Source: Lindgomyces ingoldianus (Eukaryota; Ascomycota; Dothideomycetes; Pleosporales; Lindgomycetaceae). From it: DNA of 64,000 nucleotides. The position numbers and the translations under genes were made by a program. The stretch covers positions 620,001-684,000 of the forward strand of contig NW_022985175.1 in NCBI RefSeq assembly GCF_010093535.1, written 5' to 3'. Of the stretch, positions 34,791 to 48,513 are shown one piece after another. The notes beneath the pieces were generated by a model. The model was not told the DNA's origin. It did no database searches and was given only the letters and a program-made list of their open reading frames with translations. How positions within the stretch are numbered: position 1 is the stretch's first letter; every line of letters starts with the position of its first letter.

Positions 34791-37587
34791 TGTCTCTCTA
34801 GCCTTCCTCCTCTACCTCTAGCGCTGTTAGTGCGGGCGTCTTTAACGTCCTTGTGCAGTCTAGCAGCCTAGGGCGCATTTATGTTACCTTTTTAACTAGT
34901 TCTACTACTAATTAGCAGTTTATTTAGTGTTTTAGTATAAATATATAAATTTTTTAGCTTTTCTGCTTTTTTTTTTATATAAAATACTAATTATAGATAG
35001 GCTAAGAAGTAGCATGTAGTAGCTTTACTATTTTATAATATTAATGTTGTCTTACTTACTAGCACTAATCTACAGCTGTAGGCAGCAAAGGTTGTGTGTT
35101 ATAAAAGGTACTTCTATATAGTTTTAGTTTAGAGTTATAGTTAAGTTTTAGTAACTTTATGTACTTATTATTATAGTAGCACTACTAGTGCCTTTTTTTT
35201 TATTAAGTGTTATATGTTAGCTAACTTCTAGGCTAATGCCTACGCCTTATGCATATAGCAGAGCTATAGTCTGCATTATAACTACTATATGTAAGGAGTG
35301 GTGGCTTTTTCTTTTCTTGTATACTAGATAAATAGACTATCTTTTTTACATATTCTTCTCTTCTAATCTTATAATAAGAAAAATAAGTGTGTATAATATA
35401 AAAAAAAATAAAATAAAAAAAAAATAAGCTTTATATAAAAGTGTTATTAGTTTAGTTAGTCTAAAGCATCTTTGCGCACAAGATCTAGCTAGTCCACAGA
35501 TGCTTCTATCTAGACAGAGAGGTAGTTAGTTAGAACTAATAATTAAAAAGCTTAGTTTAGTGTTTTTTTTATATATATATTTACTAAGTTATTTTTACTA
35601 TTAATCTATTTAATTTTAGTAATTTCCCTTTTCTTATATAATTTATAAAGTAATATAATGTTAATTATAAGTTACTTTTTACTAGTAGTGCTTAGCTTAA
35701 TAAAGTAATTATATAGAAACTTTAAATCTATGTAGATTACTACTAGAATTAGTAGTAGTTTAAGCGTTTATATAATTTACTATAAAGTTGTACTAAAAGT
35801 AATTGTATTATTAAACTTTCTAACTATTCTGTATAGTTTACTAGTAAAGACACTCTTAGTTACTCTTTTACACTTAGTAGAATTCTAGTGTATAATGTTG
35901 CCTAGTATTTTAAAGTAGTTACTTTACTTTATATAGTTTTTATTACTTAATATAATTAAGAATTCTAGCTATAAGCTAAGGTTTTTATTATTAGTAAATA
36001 ATTTATTTATAAAGATAAATAGCTTTGCATAATTAAGCTATAATAGTAAGAAAGTAAGACTACGCTTACTATTATCTATCTACTATTAGATTTATGTGTT
36101 AAGTGTGTTAATGTTATTATGTAAAGGGTCTATAGTTTATGCAGTAATAGAGAGGTTAAATGCTGCCTTTAGTTAACATATAAATGCAATGTATGCCTCT
36201 TTTACACATTACTTAATATATTATTATGCAGCATCCTTGTTCTTTAAGTTAATTATATAAAAGTAGCTTACTTATCTCTTTTAAGTAAAGACTACTATGT
36301 TATGTGTAAGTTTAATTCTTTTACTATTAAACTTAATAAGTTGCTTTTTTACTAGAATAGTCTTACCCTTTATATAAAACTTTGCCTTTTATAGTTTCTT
36401 TTTTTCTCTTTATGTAAAATCCTTTATTATAATGCTTAAAGTGTTGTTTATTTATAAGCTAGTAATACTAAAGGTGTGCTCTTCTTTATTAGTAATTAAA
36501 AAGTAGGGGTTGTATAAAAAAATGTGCATGCGCAGCTTTTCTTTATAGTAGTTATAGTATATTTTAAACTAATATAGTCCTAATTTAGCAGCTTTATACA
36601 AGGGTTGTACAACCTAGAGTATTGTATTTAGTAGAAAGCTCTAGCGCATCTCCTTTAGTAGCTTTGCGTATAGCGTGCGCATAAGCTTATTTATTAATTA
36701 GATGTATACTTATGTAATATTACACAGTTTAAAATGCATTCTGTACATAGCTCTTAGGCTTGCTCTTATAGCTAAAAGTAGTCTCTAGCTTATTCTCTAG
36801 ATAGTTAGTAACTAGGTAAGGATTTCTCTCTTCTCTTTATCTAAGTAGCTAGCAAACACTAGGTAGAATTTCTTATATAGTTAAGTTATTTTACCTTTTA
36901 CTTTTTATATAAGGTAAAGGTTAAAAATCTAACTTTTATGCTTTATTAAGTTATACACTATAACTTTAAAAGTGCTGTTAGTAATTAAAGTGTCTATCTT
37001 TATGTAGTTTAATTTCTTAAATAGTTTTCTAGGTGTAGTAATTACACTGTCTGTACAGAGCTTAATAGATAAGGCCTAATTATCCTTCTTCTTCTAGGTT
37101 AGAAATACCTAGTCTAGACTTTATGCAGGTTTTCTTTGCCTTTTACTTTTTCTAGTATCTATATCTTCTTTTTGCACTAGTGCAGCATTGCTATTCTAAG
37201 GGGCTTAGTCTGTAGTAGGCTCTAGTTTTGCTTTTATAACATTTTTATAAGGCTGTTTTTTTTTTCTCTTCTTTAAAAAATCTTTTTATATAGGGATTAG
37301 TTTATTTAGGTTATTTATTATAAGTAAGTTGTCTTTTTTTTTTTCTCTATAGTATAGTTTAACCTGCGTATATTAAAGCTTTAGTAGGCTATTTTTTTTT
37401 AATAATAATGTCTTTTCTTTTAATGCTTTTAATCTTGTATAGGCTAGTCTAGCCTTTTTTCTTTTTTTATGCTATAATTTTTAAGCTAAGGGGGAGGTTA
37501 AGAACTTTATGTGTTAATTATATAATTAATGTTTACTTTTATATAGTCCTTTTAAAGTATCTTTATTACCTTTTATACAGCGCTTGC

Positions 37588-37770
37588 TTATGTAATAATG
37601 TCTAGTAATAGCAGAGAGTTTAGGTTAATTCTTAGGTATGCTCTAAAGACTAGCAGCGTGGGTACTAGACTGTGTAGGCTAGCTGTGTTGTTTAGAGCCT
37701 TAACTGCTATCTGCAGAATAGCCTTATTATTTATACAGTTACCTAGCTTAGTCTTTAGGATGTTAAACAC
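37588..37770 (-). pseudogene. Copia-type polyprotein fragment in element C
   Basis: Sixty codons without a stop reading KALNNTASLHSLVPTLLVF and then RAYLRI. The LVPTLLVFGAYPR-like block is familiar from fungal retrotransposon polyproteins; several substitutions fit G-to-A RIP on this strand. Family assignment rests on this one block. Confidence 0.55.
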
Positions 37771-40700
37771 TTATTAAAGAGGTGCATGTGCGCGCTTAAC
37801 TTTTCTAACTGCCTAATGTGCTTCTATAGGCATCTGCTTACATATAGCTTTTATAATCTTTGCATAAGCTTAAAAATTCTCTAAAGCAAAGTTTATACTA
37901 AGGTTATACATAATGTAGTCTAAGAGTTCTTAATAGGTGTTAATTTAGCATTTGCACAGTGCATCCTAGGTATCTTATGTAGACATAGATTTTAGAAATG
38001 TAGCAGCCTAAAATAATATGTTTATATTAATAATATATAAAACATCTTTATTATTAATTTATATAACATTAATAATAACTTTATAGTTAAAGTAGGTGTT
38101 ATTCTTAATTATAAACTTAAATTTTTATAAGGCCTAGTTATATAATTAGTAAAAGTAGTAAAACTTCTTAATTTTTTTTAGCACTACAGCATTAATGTTA
38201 TAGCTAGCGCTAGTTAGCATCTTCTAGAGTCTCTCTGTACAAAAGTGTCTAAATTAGCAGTAAAGGTAGTAAAGTTTTAATTTAGTAAAGAAAAACATAA
38301 ATTTTTTCTTACTAATATTAAAGAAAAAGTGTCTTTATTTTTATATAATAAGTACTATAGTTTTGTCTTTATGTATAATAACATTTAAAACATTATTAAA
38401 GTATGCCCTAAGTTAGTTAGCATCTACTAGTAATAGTAGAAATAGTGTTAGAGTCTTTAGAATATAGTATGTAACTAGACTAATTAAGTTCTAGATTTGT
38501 ATAGTACTAATTAATCTCTTTAGTGTCTAGCTTTTAAAGCTAATATCTGTTTAGCTAGGTGTCTAATTAATTTTTATACATAGGTTCTTTTATATATACA
38601 CCTTAAGTTAAGACTTGCTAATAGTAAAAATCTTTACTATACCTATATCTTATAGTTTACCTTAGTATACTGTATAGTATTAGTTATTAAGGATAAACTA
38701 CTTAGCATATTTTTTAGGTTTAATGCTGTAGATGTCCTCTTTTGTTGCATAGTGTAGATAAGTAGTAGAGGTAAAGTAGTTAATAGCTTTTTTAGCATTT
38801 TTACTTTTCTATTCTATTTTTTTTACATTATATAAATTATTTTTTTCCTTAGAGTAACTTTTAAAGTTTTAGATGTATAAGGTAATAGCTTTATATAATA
38901 AAGTCTTATTATAGAAATTTTTATATAAGGCAACATACTAGTTCTTTGCTTATGTATAGTTATTATAAGGGTAGTTTAATAACTAATATTTTTTTTTATA
39001 GTAGATAAAGCACTTTTTTGTCTATATATAGTTGTCTCTAGATTATAGCCTAAACTTAAATAAAGATTTTCTATGTTGTTTTTTTTTACACAGAGAGAAG
39101 CTTTTTTTTTGTTATGTAGACTTTTATTATGCAGAGTTATATTAGCAGTCTGTGTAGTATACATTAGGTAGTTTCTAAAGGTATTAGTTTACCTTTTAGT
39201 CTATAGTAACTTAAAGTAATGCCTGTAGGTTACTAAATAAGGCTTTACATAAAAGCTTAATAGTAAACATAGCATATTCTAGTTCTAGTTATCCTTAATA
39301 AGCTTATATAATAGTAGTGTGCAGTAGAACATTCTTTTAGAATTTTATTTTTAGTGCTCTTTATATAAGCATAAACTTATTAATTATTATTTTAAAAGCT
39401 TTATATAAACTTTTATTAAAGTTTTTTTATTAGTATTATATAAAAGTTATTATTGTCTAGTCTATCTAGTACTAGCTATAGTTTACATTAGTGTTAAAGT
39501 AACTACTTAAAGTGTTGTATAAATGCTTCTAGTTATGTCTAGAGCCTATATTATGCATATAGTACATATTTGCCTAACCTTCTAGAATATCTAGAAAGAT
39601 GTCTATGTACTAAGTTTTCTAAATATTTAGCTATTAATATAAATTAATAAAGATCTTTATTTTATTTATAAAAATGTTATATAGTTAACTTATATAGTTA
39701 TTATTTTTTTTTATGCTTTTTAAAATTATATAATCTTATCTGCTAAGAGTTTTTCTTTAGTAGTTTTTCTTTAGGGTGGAAGTTTATACAGGCTGTGATG
39801 TAGTATAGATTGTGCAGGTGGTATTAGTGGTGCATACACTACTGCAGGCGGTGGTGTGTACAATTAAGGGTGTGGAGCAGGCGTTAGGTAGGGTGGCATG
39901 TATTGTTTATACAGTAATTAGTGTAGTGCTAGCTAAGGTGTAGAAGCAGGTAATGCTAGTACATTTAGTGTTAATAGCAGCATTATGTTTAGTCTGCTTT
40001 TATGCAGAGCCTTATATAGTAATAAAAGTTATGTATAAAGCCTTTTTAGTGTAATTACTTTTTCTTATGCTATATTATACAGCTTCTAGGCTTAGGTACC
40101 TTTAGTGCCTAGCTGTAGTGTAATTCTCTTGTTTTCTAGCACTTATATAAGCTCTCTTTTAAACACGTAGCTAAGTGCTAAGAAGTCTTATAGTGTCTAT
40201 TTTTTAAAATTCTCTATGTACGCACTTAAAAAAGTAGCGCTCTTTTAAGTTATTATATGTAGATTAGTAATTATATAACTTATATATAATTAAGTTTATA
40301 GGCTTATTAAAGCTTTTAACATGTTAATCTTATTATTCTAGTACTCTAGGCTAGTCTTATTTTATAGTGTTACCTCTAATATCCCTATATTCTTTATAAG
40401 TTATTTATATAATAAGAATTATTCCTTATTTTTTTTATTATTATATAGAGTTGTTAGTTGCTAGTAAGATTTTATTATAATAGTATAGTTAATTACTTTT
40501 TTAGTAGATTACGCAGGTACTGCTGTTATCTAGCTGCTAGGTTGTGCAGCTTTAATAGCTTTAGTGTGCGCCTTACACTATCTTCTCTTTACTTTATATA
40601 GTAGCAGAGCTTACTATATAATATAAAGAATTAATGTGCTATTATCTAGCTACTAAGTTGTGCAGCTTTAGTAGCTTTAGTGTGTGTCTTACACTATCTT

Positions 40701-40918
40701 CTTTTTACTTTATATAGTAGCAGAGCTTACTATATAATGTAAAGGATTAATCTACTATTTTAAAAAATAAGTAACTAAATAAAGTACCTTATAAAGTATA
40801 AGTACTCTACTATTACTCTTCCTAAAAAATAAGTAATAAAATAAAGTACTTTATAAAGTGTAAGTACTTTATTATTACTTTTACTAATTTATAGTTAATT
40901 AAATTAACTACTAATTAG

Positions 40919-41199
40919 TGTTAAATAGGCTCTAACAGCTAGCTGCTTATAGTATAAGCACTTAAGTAGCAAGAGTAAGAGTAGTGTATAGTGTGCACAG
41001 CATACAAGGTAGGTAAAGTAAGGGCAACATGTTTCTAGTTCTATTGCTTTTGTCTTTCCTCTGTACAGAGGAAAAGGGGGATATCTAGATGTTCGCGCAC
41101 AGAGGTTCGCGCACGAGCATCATGTGACATAGATACGTGATCCTGCTCGTGCGCGATCGTTCGTATCTAGGCCGCGACGCTGCTGCTGCGTACGGACAA
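40919..41199. repeat. Right LTR of element C
   Basis: 281 bp, TGTTAAATAGG...GTACGGACA; its last third is GC-rich and has kept its CpG-rich words (CGCGCACGAGC, GCGCGATCG) intact. Confidence 0.85.
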
Positions 41200-41739
41200 T
41201 TTTGTATAAAAAAAAACCTGTTTAAAGTAACCCTTACTAATGCATTATTAATTAAGTATAGTAGAAGATAGATTAACTTAGAAACCTATAAAAAGAATCT
41301 TAAAACTCTTAATACTAGTAAATAGAGATCTATAAACATACTTAAACTAAAAGACAAATATAATGCAATTCTAGGCTATAACTAGCTTAGAACACATAAC
41401 CTTGTAATTAACTAAAGAACTATAACTATAGAAACTCTTAACAACCACACACACATAACCTAGTTAGCATGCTATAACAACAGATGCCTAGTCTATAAAC
41501 AAGTAAAACAAAGTAGCAGTTACTACTCTAAGAAAAAAAAACTCTAGAAATTCCCTTACTAAAAGCTAAAAGCTTAGGCAATAAAAATAATAAAAAAAAA
41601 GCTTAAAAAAGTCTCTTATAAAAAAATTAAAGCAGATAAAGATATAAAATAAATTAGTGTTATCTAAACTTAGAATAAAAGTTATATTCTAACTAAGTAT
41701 AAAAATTATAAAGACATGTTTAAAACACTAAAAGACCTA

Positions 41740-42480
41740 GAAAAAATACTACTGTATTAGCCTTAAAATTATGCTATTAACTTAATAAAAGACTATAACC
41801 TAAAAACTTATAAGCTTTACCTCTTAACAAAAGTACAAAAAAAAGCCTTATAAGAGTATGTTAACAGGATGTTAGCACAAGGCTACATCTAGGAAAGCTA
41901 CAGCCCTATAGCCTTAGCAGTAGTTTTTGTAAAAAAGAAAAAAGGAAAAATCTAAGTTTATTAGAACTATAGAACTCTAAACAACAACATAATCTAAGAT
42001 TAGTTTCCCCTACTAGTTATATAAGACATTATAAACTAACTAAAAAGAACATAGTACTTTACAAAGTTTAACGTACAAGATAGATTTAACAAGATAAGGA
42101 TATAGAAGGGAGATAAGTAGCTTACAGCATTTAGGACCCTGTAGGGACTCTATAAACTACTAGTAATGCTATTTAGCTTAACAAATGCCTTAGCAACATT
42201 CTAGCAAATTATTAATACAGCTCTTAACCTATACCTTAACGTTTTTACTCTAGTGTACTTAGATAACGTCCTTATCTATTTAAAAGACACCCTAGAAGAC
42301 TATGTACAGAAAGTATAAAAAGTTTTAGAACAGCTTAAAAAGTATAGACTTTATCTACAGCTCTCTAAATGCAAATTTTATGTTATAGAAACAAAATATT
42401 TAGGATTTATAATTAATAAAGAAGAAATAAAGATTAACCTAGCTAAAGTATAAAAAGTACTTAAATAGCTAAAACCTACA
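41740..42480 (+). pseudogene. Reverse transcriptase remnant of B2
   Basis: The YLDN box (YLDNVLIY) is at 42256-42279, followed by LEQLKKYRLYLQLSKCKFYV and KYLGFIIN, both standard Gypsy reverse transcriptase blocks. The second catalytic Asp is Asn. Several in-frame TAA/TAG codons derive from CAA/CAG/TGG by RIP-type change. Confidence 0.8.
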
Positions 42481-43199
42481 ACAGTTAAAAAAGTAAAAGG
42501 ATTCCTAGAACTATTAAGCTATGTTAGACAAATAATTAAAGACTATTTAAAAATTGCTATACTATTAATAAACACTATAACTAAGGAACAAGCTATAGCA
42601 AAGTTTATCTAGACCCTAGAAATAAATAAAGCATTTATAGCTTTAAAACAAGCTATAACAGCTAAACTAGTACTAAGGATGTATAATCTACAGTTAGATA
42701 TAAAAATCTACACAGATGCGTCTCTTAGAGCTAGTAGGGCCGCGTTTTATTAAAAATAAGAAGACAGAAAATAGCATCTAGTTGCGTATTATTCTACTAA
42801 GTTCTTAAGACCTAAAGTAGGCTACAGTATACCTAATAAAGAGCTAAAAGCAATACTAAACACTGTAAGAGTATAAGCTACTAAACTACATAGAATAGCA
42901 AAGCTATTTTATATTATAACAGACTATGCAAATCTAGTTACATTCTTAATAGTAAAGAAGCTCTTACTAATGCACATAAAATAGGCAATAGAGCTTACCT
43001 AGTTTAACTGCATTATTAAGCATGTTCTAAGAGCATAAAACTAACAGGCTAACACCCTTAGCTAAAGACTAGACTACTTTAATAAAAAAAAGAAAAAGCT
43101 AAGAAGTTTACACTTTTTAAAAAAACTAATAAAAAATAGATCTATAACAGGCCTTGCCCTATAAAAGAGTTCTATATGCTTACAGCTAGTAAGTAAGGA

Positions 43200-44000
43200 T
43201 AGAAGAACCTAATTAAAAAATATTATAAATTCCTAATGTTTAGACATCTAAGAATAGGCACTCTCTAGAAAAAATTAAGAACTGCTATACTATAATAAAT
43301 ACTAAAAGTAAAGCAATTATGCATAGAGGTGCTTAAAGAATGCAACACCTGCAACAAGAACAACTTACAGAGGCATAAGACATATAAGTACCTCTAACTA
43401 ATTAAAGCACTAAAATTACTATAGACAATAATTATAATAGATTTTATTATAGAATTACCTCTATCTAAAGAACTAGGGACAGACAGGATGTATAATATAA
43501 TTACAGTAGCCCTAGACAAAACTACTAAATACTTACACACCTAGCTCTTAGAAAAAACAATAACAGCTAAAAAATTTATTTATAAATTAAAACAAAATAT
43601 AATATTAGTGTATAAATGCCTTAAGATTATTATCTTTAATTAAGATAAGCTATTTACTAGCAGCTTCTAAAAAGCAGCAATGTAGCACCTAAGAATAGCA
43701 CACAAGCTATTAACAGCTTACCACCTGCAGACAGATAGACAGACTAAAAAAGTAAATGCAGAAGTAGAGAAGTATCTAAAGAAGTACATCTCCTACACTT
43801 AAAATAACTAGGCAGAATAGCTTTTAATAGCGCAGTTAGCTATTAACAATGTAGAATTAGCTATAATAAAGGAAACACTATATAAAGCTAATTTTAAATA
43901 CAATTTATACTTTACATTGCACAGAAACTAACCTACAGACCTACAAGAGTTAATAAATTAGCTAATAGACTTACATTAGATACACAAAAAGTTAGCTATA
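43200..44000 (+). pseudogene. Integrase remnant of B2
   Basis: A CNTCNKNNLQRHK block near 43340-43380 is the second half of the HHCC zinc domain, followed by IIIDFIIELPLSKELGTDRM and ALDKTTKYLHT, the first catalytic Asp region of Gypsy integrases. HLQTDRQTKKVNAEVEKYL (43722 on) is the YHPQTDGQTER...E block. Interrupted by stops. Confidence 0.8.
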
Positions 44001-45148
44001 GAAGCCTAGTCTAGTAGAGAAATAATAGAAGAGTACGTAAACAAATCTTAGCAACTAGGACTAGAAATCTACCTAGGAGATTATGTATACCTTAACACTA
44101 AAAATCTTAAGATAACTAGACCCTCTAAAAAGCTAGCAGAAAAGAGAATAAAACCTTATAAAGTTCTATAAACTTAACAAGACAACTACAAGCTTAAGCT
44201 TCCTTTATATATAAAAATACACCTATAGTTCTATATTTTTAAGCTAGAAAAAGCACTTAAAGGAATTCCCTTATCTACTTAAAAATAAAAAGATAAAGAA
44301 ATAGAATATAAAGTTAAGCGCATTATTAGTAACTAAAAAAACTAAAAAGAATTTTTAGTAAAATAAAAAAAGTAGCTTACTAGTAAAAACACATAAAAAC
44401 TAGCTAAAAATCTAAGAAACACGCAGCTGTTAGTATAAAAGTACCTCTAAGCTTGTCTAAAAGAAACTAGCTAGGTAATAAAGCACCTATATTAAAAGGA
44501 ACAGCCACATTACTACTAGATAGCAGCAGCCTTTAGAGATAAGTACCTGCTAATAACAGTTAAAGAGGGGAACAGCTCTCTACTTTAGCCTTAAGAGCTT
44601 CTATTTTGTCTAAGGAGGATAAGTCCCCCTCTAAGTACTTTACACAACAAGCGTTTAGCAAATCTAGCAACTTTTAGATTTAATCCTGTTTAGAACGCTC
44701 CCTAGCCTTTGCCTCTAAAGTCTTCTAAACTTAATGTAACATTTAGTTATTAAGTTTTTACTTATAAGCCTTTATAATAACTGCTTTTTAAAGAAGCGCT
44801 TTCTATTCTTTCTTTAAATAATCCCACACAGTATTAGAAATAAAGGTGTTATATTTACTATGCTTTTTTACACATTTAACGCAGTTATCTAAGGACAAAG
44901 TTAACACATAAGACAACTCTAAGAATTAGTAAGTGCTATAGGGCTTTATCTTTGTCTAGTAAAAAGGATTAAAATAATAAGTAATACAGAAACAGTAGAA
45001 TAGACAAGACTAATAAGCTATTTAGTATAAGTAGAATAGATGTTAGGGATGCTTTCTAGTAAGTAGATAAGCACCTTATAAACAAACCCTTACTAACACA
45101 GCTGTGTAAGCAGAGCGGCGAGGACGCTGCTAGAGAGAGAGGGCAGCG

Positions 45149-45743
45149 TGTTACAGTCTACGGTTAGACTAGCGTAACTCTACTAGCAGTGCTCTATAAT
45201 CTAGCTAGTTTAGGGCAGAGCTTGCTTATAAACTAATTAGAGGGACTAGAGGCAGCACAGCTGCCTGCAATTACAGAAGAATGCGTTGTCTAATAAAGAG
45301 ATAGGGCTATGTATTATTAAGAGCTTAGAGAGCTTAAAGAGCTTTCCTTAGCAGACTCCTATAAACTCCTTCTACTCCCCTTAGCGTCTCTAGCACATGT
45401 ATATAGTTCCCCTATTAAACAACCTTTAGAAGGTGTGTTTAACATTTAGTTTATTTATTACATAGACTAAGTAGCATTTAGCTTTTTAAAGAGCTGTAAT
45501 ACTATTTATATATCTTGCACTATATATACCTCTAACCTTGTCTAACAAGGACTGTTTAACCCTAGCCTCCCTACTGCTGCACATAGGGTAAACTACAATC
45601 TAGTCATTCTACATAAGCCTCCATTAGCCCAATAGCCTGTACGTAGGACTGTACACCCTACCGGTTGGCCCCTACCACCCGTCCTACTTCCCCCCTAGGA
45701 ACATTATCAGACCCGAGTGCTTCCCGAAGCAAGGATTGTAACA
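45149..45743 (+). repeat. 3' LTR of B2
   Basis: 595 bp, TGTTACAGTCTACGG...GGATTGTAACA; the last 120 bp have kept unmutated CpA/CpG words. Confidence 0.85.
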
Positions 45744-45913
45744 GGAACACAGGGTGTATCTTCATGCTGTTAGGTAGGATTAATTAGTAAGCATGTAATA
45801 AAACTATATAGGCTACTGTAAAGGGGCTAAAGTTCTTCTAATTAAGTTTCTTTAATTATTAGTTTATTTAGATATTTCTAGTGTCTAGCTAGACCTTCTT
45901 GCTAGCTATATAC
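45744..45913 (-). mobile_element. Continuation of element E interior
   Basis: Starts with the second copy of ggaac, the B2 target duplication, so it was contiguous with 30513-30857 before B2 inserted. No coding trace. Confidence 0.6.
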
Positions 45914-46119
45914 TGTAAGGCCGAGATGGCGCTTACGTGCGACAGGTATATATACTATTCTGCACCTAAAAATTAACGTTGGTTGATTATTATGTAAGGA
46001 CGGGGCTCCGCACCACTCCGCTAATACAACTAAAAGGTACGAATAATCAACCAACGTTGATTTTCAGGTGCAGAATAGTATATATACCTGTCGCACGTAA
46101 GCGCCATCTCGGCCTTACA
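45914..46119. mobile_element. Inverted pair of family-F mini-LTR ends
   Basis: Begins TGTAAGGCCGAGATGG and ends with its inverse, CCATCTCGGCCTTACA. The right arm is a full unit (TGTAAGG from 45993 to 46119, about 127 bp) related to the solo mini-LTR at 3535-3657; the left arm is an inverted, shortened copy (about 80 bp). The arms are nearly identical and GC-rich. No target duplication was found (tatac left, cctag right). It lies at the junction of E and the right part of B1. Confidence 0.7.
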
Positions 46120-48513
46120 CCTAGTTGCATACTATTCTGCTAAGTTCTTAGGACCTAAAGCAGGCTACAGCATACTTAACAAAGAACTAAAAGCAATATT
46201 AAATGCTATAAGAGTATAGGCTATAGAGCTACACAGAATAGTAAAGCTATTTTATATTATAACTAACTATGTAAACTTAGTTATGTTCTTAACAGTAAAG
46301 AAACTCTTACTAATGCATGTAAAATAGGTAATAGAGCTTGCCTAGTTTAACTATATTATTAAGCATGTTCTAGAAGCACAGAACTAGCAAGCTAACGCCC
46401 TTAGCTAAAGACTAGACTACTTTAATAAAAAAAAAGAAAAAAACTAAAAAGTTTACACTCTTTAAAAAAACTAATAAAGAATAGATTTATAATAGACTTA
46501 GTTCTATAAAAGAATCTTACATACTTATAGTAAATAAGTAAGGATAGAAAAATCTAATCTAAGAATATTATAAATCTCTAATGTTTAGACACCTAGGGAT
46601 AGGCACCCTCTAGAAGAAGCTAAGAGCTGCTATTTTTTAATAAATACTAAAGGTAAAATAACTATGCATAAAAGTGCTTAGAGAGTGTAATACCTGTAAT
46701 AGAAATAACTTGTAGAGGCATAAGGCCTATAGGTACCTTTAACTAATTAAAGCTCTAAAGTTACTATAAATAATAATTATAATAGACTTTATTACAGAAT
46801 TACCCTTGTCTAAAGAACTAGGGACAGACAGAATGTGTAATATAATTATAGTAGCTCTTAACAAAACTACTAAATATCTGCATACTTAGCCCTTTAAAAA
46901 AACAATAACTGCTAAGGAATTTATTTATAAATTAAAATAAAATATAGTATTAGTATATAAATGCCCTAGAATTATTATCTTTAATAAAAATAAGCTATTT
47001 ACTAGTAGTTTTTAGAAAGCAGTAATAAGGCACTTTAGTGTAATATATAAACTATTAACAGCCTACTACCTATAAACAGATAGCTAGACTAAGAGGATAA
47101 ACATAAAAGTAAAAAAATTCCTAAGAAAGTATATTTTCTATATATAAAATAATTAGGCAGAATAGCTTTTAATAGCATAGTTAGCTATTAATAATATAGA
47201 ATTAGCTATAATAAAGGAAACACTATTTAAAGCTAATTTTAAGTACAACCTCTACTTTATGCTATAAGAGAACTAACTTATAGATCTGCAGGAATTAGTA
47301 GACTAGCTAATAGACCTATAACAAATATATAAAAAGTTAGCTATAGAAGCCTAATCTAGCAAAGAAACTATAGAGAAATATGTAAATAAGTTATAATAAT
47401 TAGAACTATAAATCTACTCTAGAGATTATGTGTATTTTAATACTAAAAATCTTAAGATACTAAGACCTTCTAGAAAGCTAGTAAAAAAAAGAATAAAACT
47501 TTATAAAGTCTTATAGACTTAATAAGATAACTGCAAGCTTAAGCTTTCTTTACACATAAAAATTTACCTATAGTTTTATATCTCTAGATTAAAAAAAGCA
47601 CTTAAAGAGATTTCTTTATCTACATAAGAATAAAAAAATAAAAAAATAAAGTATAAAGTTAAATGCATTATAAGTAACTAAAAAAATAAAAAAAAAATTT
47701 TAGTAAAATAAAAAAAATAGCTTACTAGTAAAAACACATAAAAGCTAGCTAAGAACTTGCAAAATGCGCAGCTATTAGTATAAAAGTACTTTTAGGCTTA
47801 TTTAAAAAAAACTAGCTAGGCAATAAGACACTTATATTAAAAAAAAATAGCTATGTTATTACTAAATAGTAGCAGCCTTTAGAAATAAGTTTTAGTAAAT
47901 AAAAGCTATAAAAAAAACAGCTTTTTACTTTAGCCTTAAGAGCTTCTATCTTATCTAAAAAGAAGAGGTCCCCCTCTAAGTATTTTATATAGTAAGCCTT
48001 TAGCAGATCTAGTAGCTTTTAGATATAATCTTATCTAGAACGCTTCTTATCTATTACCCCTAACATCTTCTTTTAAAGACAGAGTTGCTTTTAATTTTAA
48101 GCCTACTGCTTGTCTAGCAGCGCGCAATTCTAAGCTTATAAGGCCTTAGCCTTTTAAAAAAGCGCTTCTCTCTCTTTCTTTAAGCAATTCTATATAGTAT
48201 TAGAAATAAAAGTGTTGTATTTACTATACTTTTTTACACACTTAACGCACTTATTTAAAAATAAGGTTAACATATATAATAACTCTAAAAATTAGTAAGC
48301 ACTATAAGGCTTTATTTTTATCTAGTAAAGAGGATTAAAGCAAAGAGTAACATAAGAGCAGTAAAATAAGTAAGGCTAATAAGCTATTTAGTATAAAAAA
48401 ATAAATATTAAAGATGCCTTTTAGTAAGTAGGCGCTTACTTTATAAATAAACTCTTACTAACACAGTTGTGTAAGCAGAGCAGTAAGGACGCTGCTAGGG
48501 AGAGAGGGCAGCG
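46120..48513 (+). pseudogene. RNase H-integrase and 3' region of B1
   Basis: Collinear with 42779-45148 of B2 and ending in the same AGAGAGGGCAGCG polypurine-like run before the LTR. The integrase frame is more damaged than in B2: the Gln and Gly of the HPQTDGQ-type block have become stop or Ser. No open frame longer than a few dozen codons. Confidence 0.75.

Larger units (their letters stand above)
33992..41199 (-). mobile_element. Probable Copia-type LTR retrotransposon C (7.2 kb) nested in B2
   Basis: LTRs of 280 and 281 bp (33992-34271 and 40919-41199), perfect duplication atttt at 33987-33991 and 41200-41204. Minus-strand orientation is inferred from a decayed frame at 37588-37770 (SLVPTLLVFRAYLRI), which resembles the segment between integrase and reverse transcriptase in fungal Copia-type polyproteins, and from a pyrimidine-rich strand next to the left LTR. 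The interior is heavily RIP-mutated with no intact gene. The right LTR is markedly less mutated than the left one, so the two LTRs decayed unequally. Confidence 0.75.
30858..45743 (+). mobile_element. Gypsy-type LTR retrotransposon B2 (host of element C)
   Basis: 595-bp LTRs at 30858-31452 and 45149-45743 with a perfect duplication ggaac (30853-30857 and 45744-45748). Interrupted by element C at 33992-41199; without it the element is about 7.7 kb. Order: gag with zinc knuckle, aspartic protease, reverse transcriptase, RNase H, integrase, 3' region, polypurine-like AGAGAGAGAGGGCAGCG before the 3' LTR. It keeps more Cs than B1 but still has stops throughout. Confidence 0.88.

Noticed and set aside
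34563..34871. Open frame with hydrophobic start and Thr-His repeat
   Set aside because: The repeat is the (CA)n microsatellite read in frame; the remainder is RIP-mutated retrotransposon DNA.
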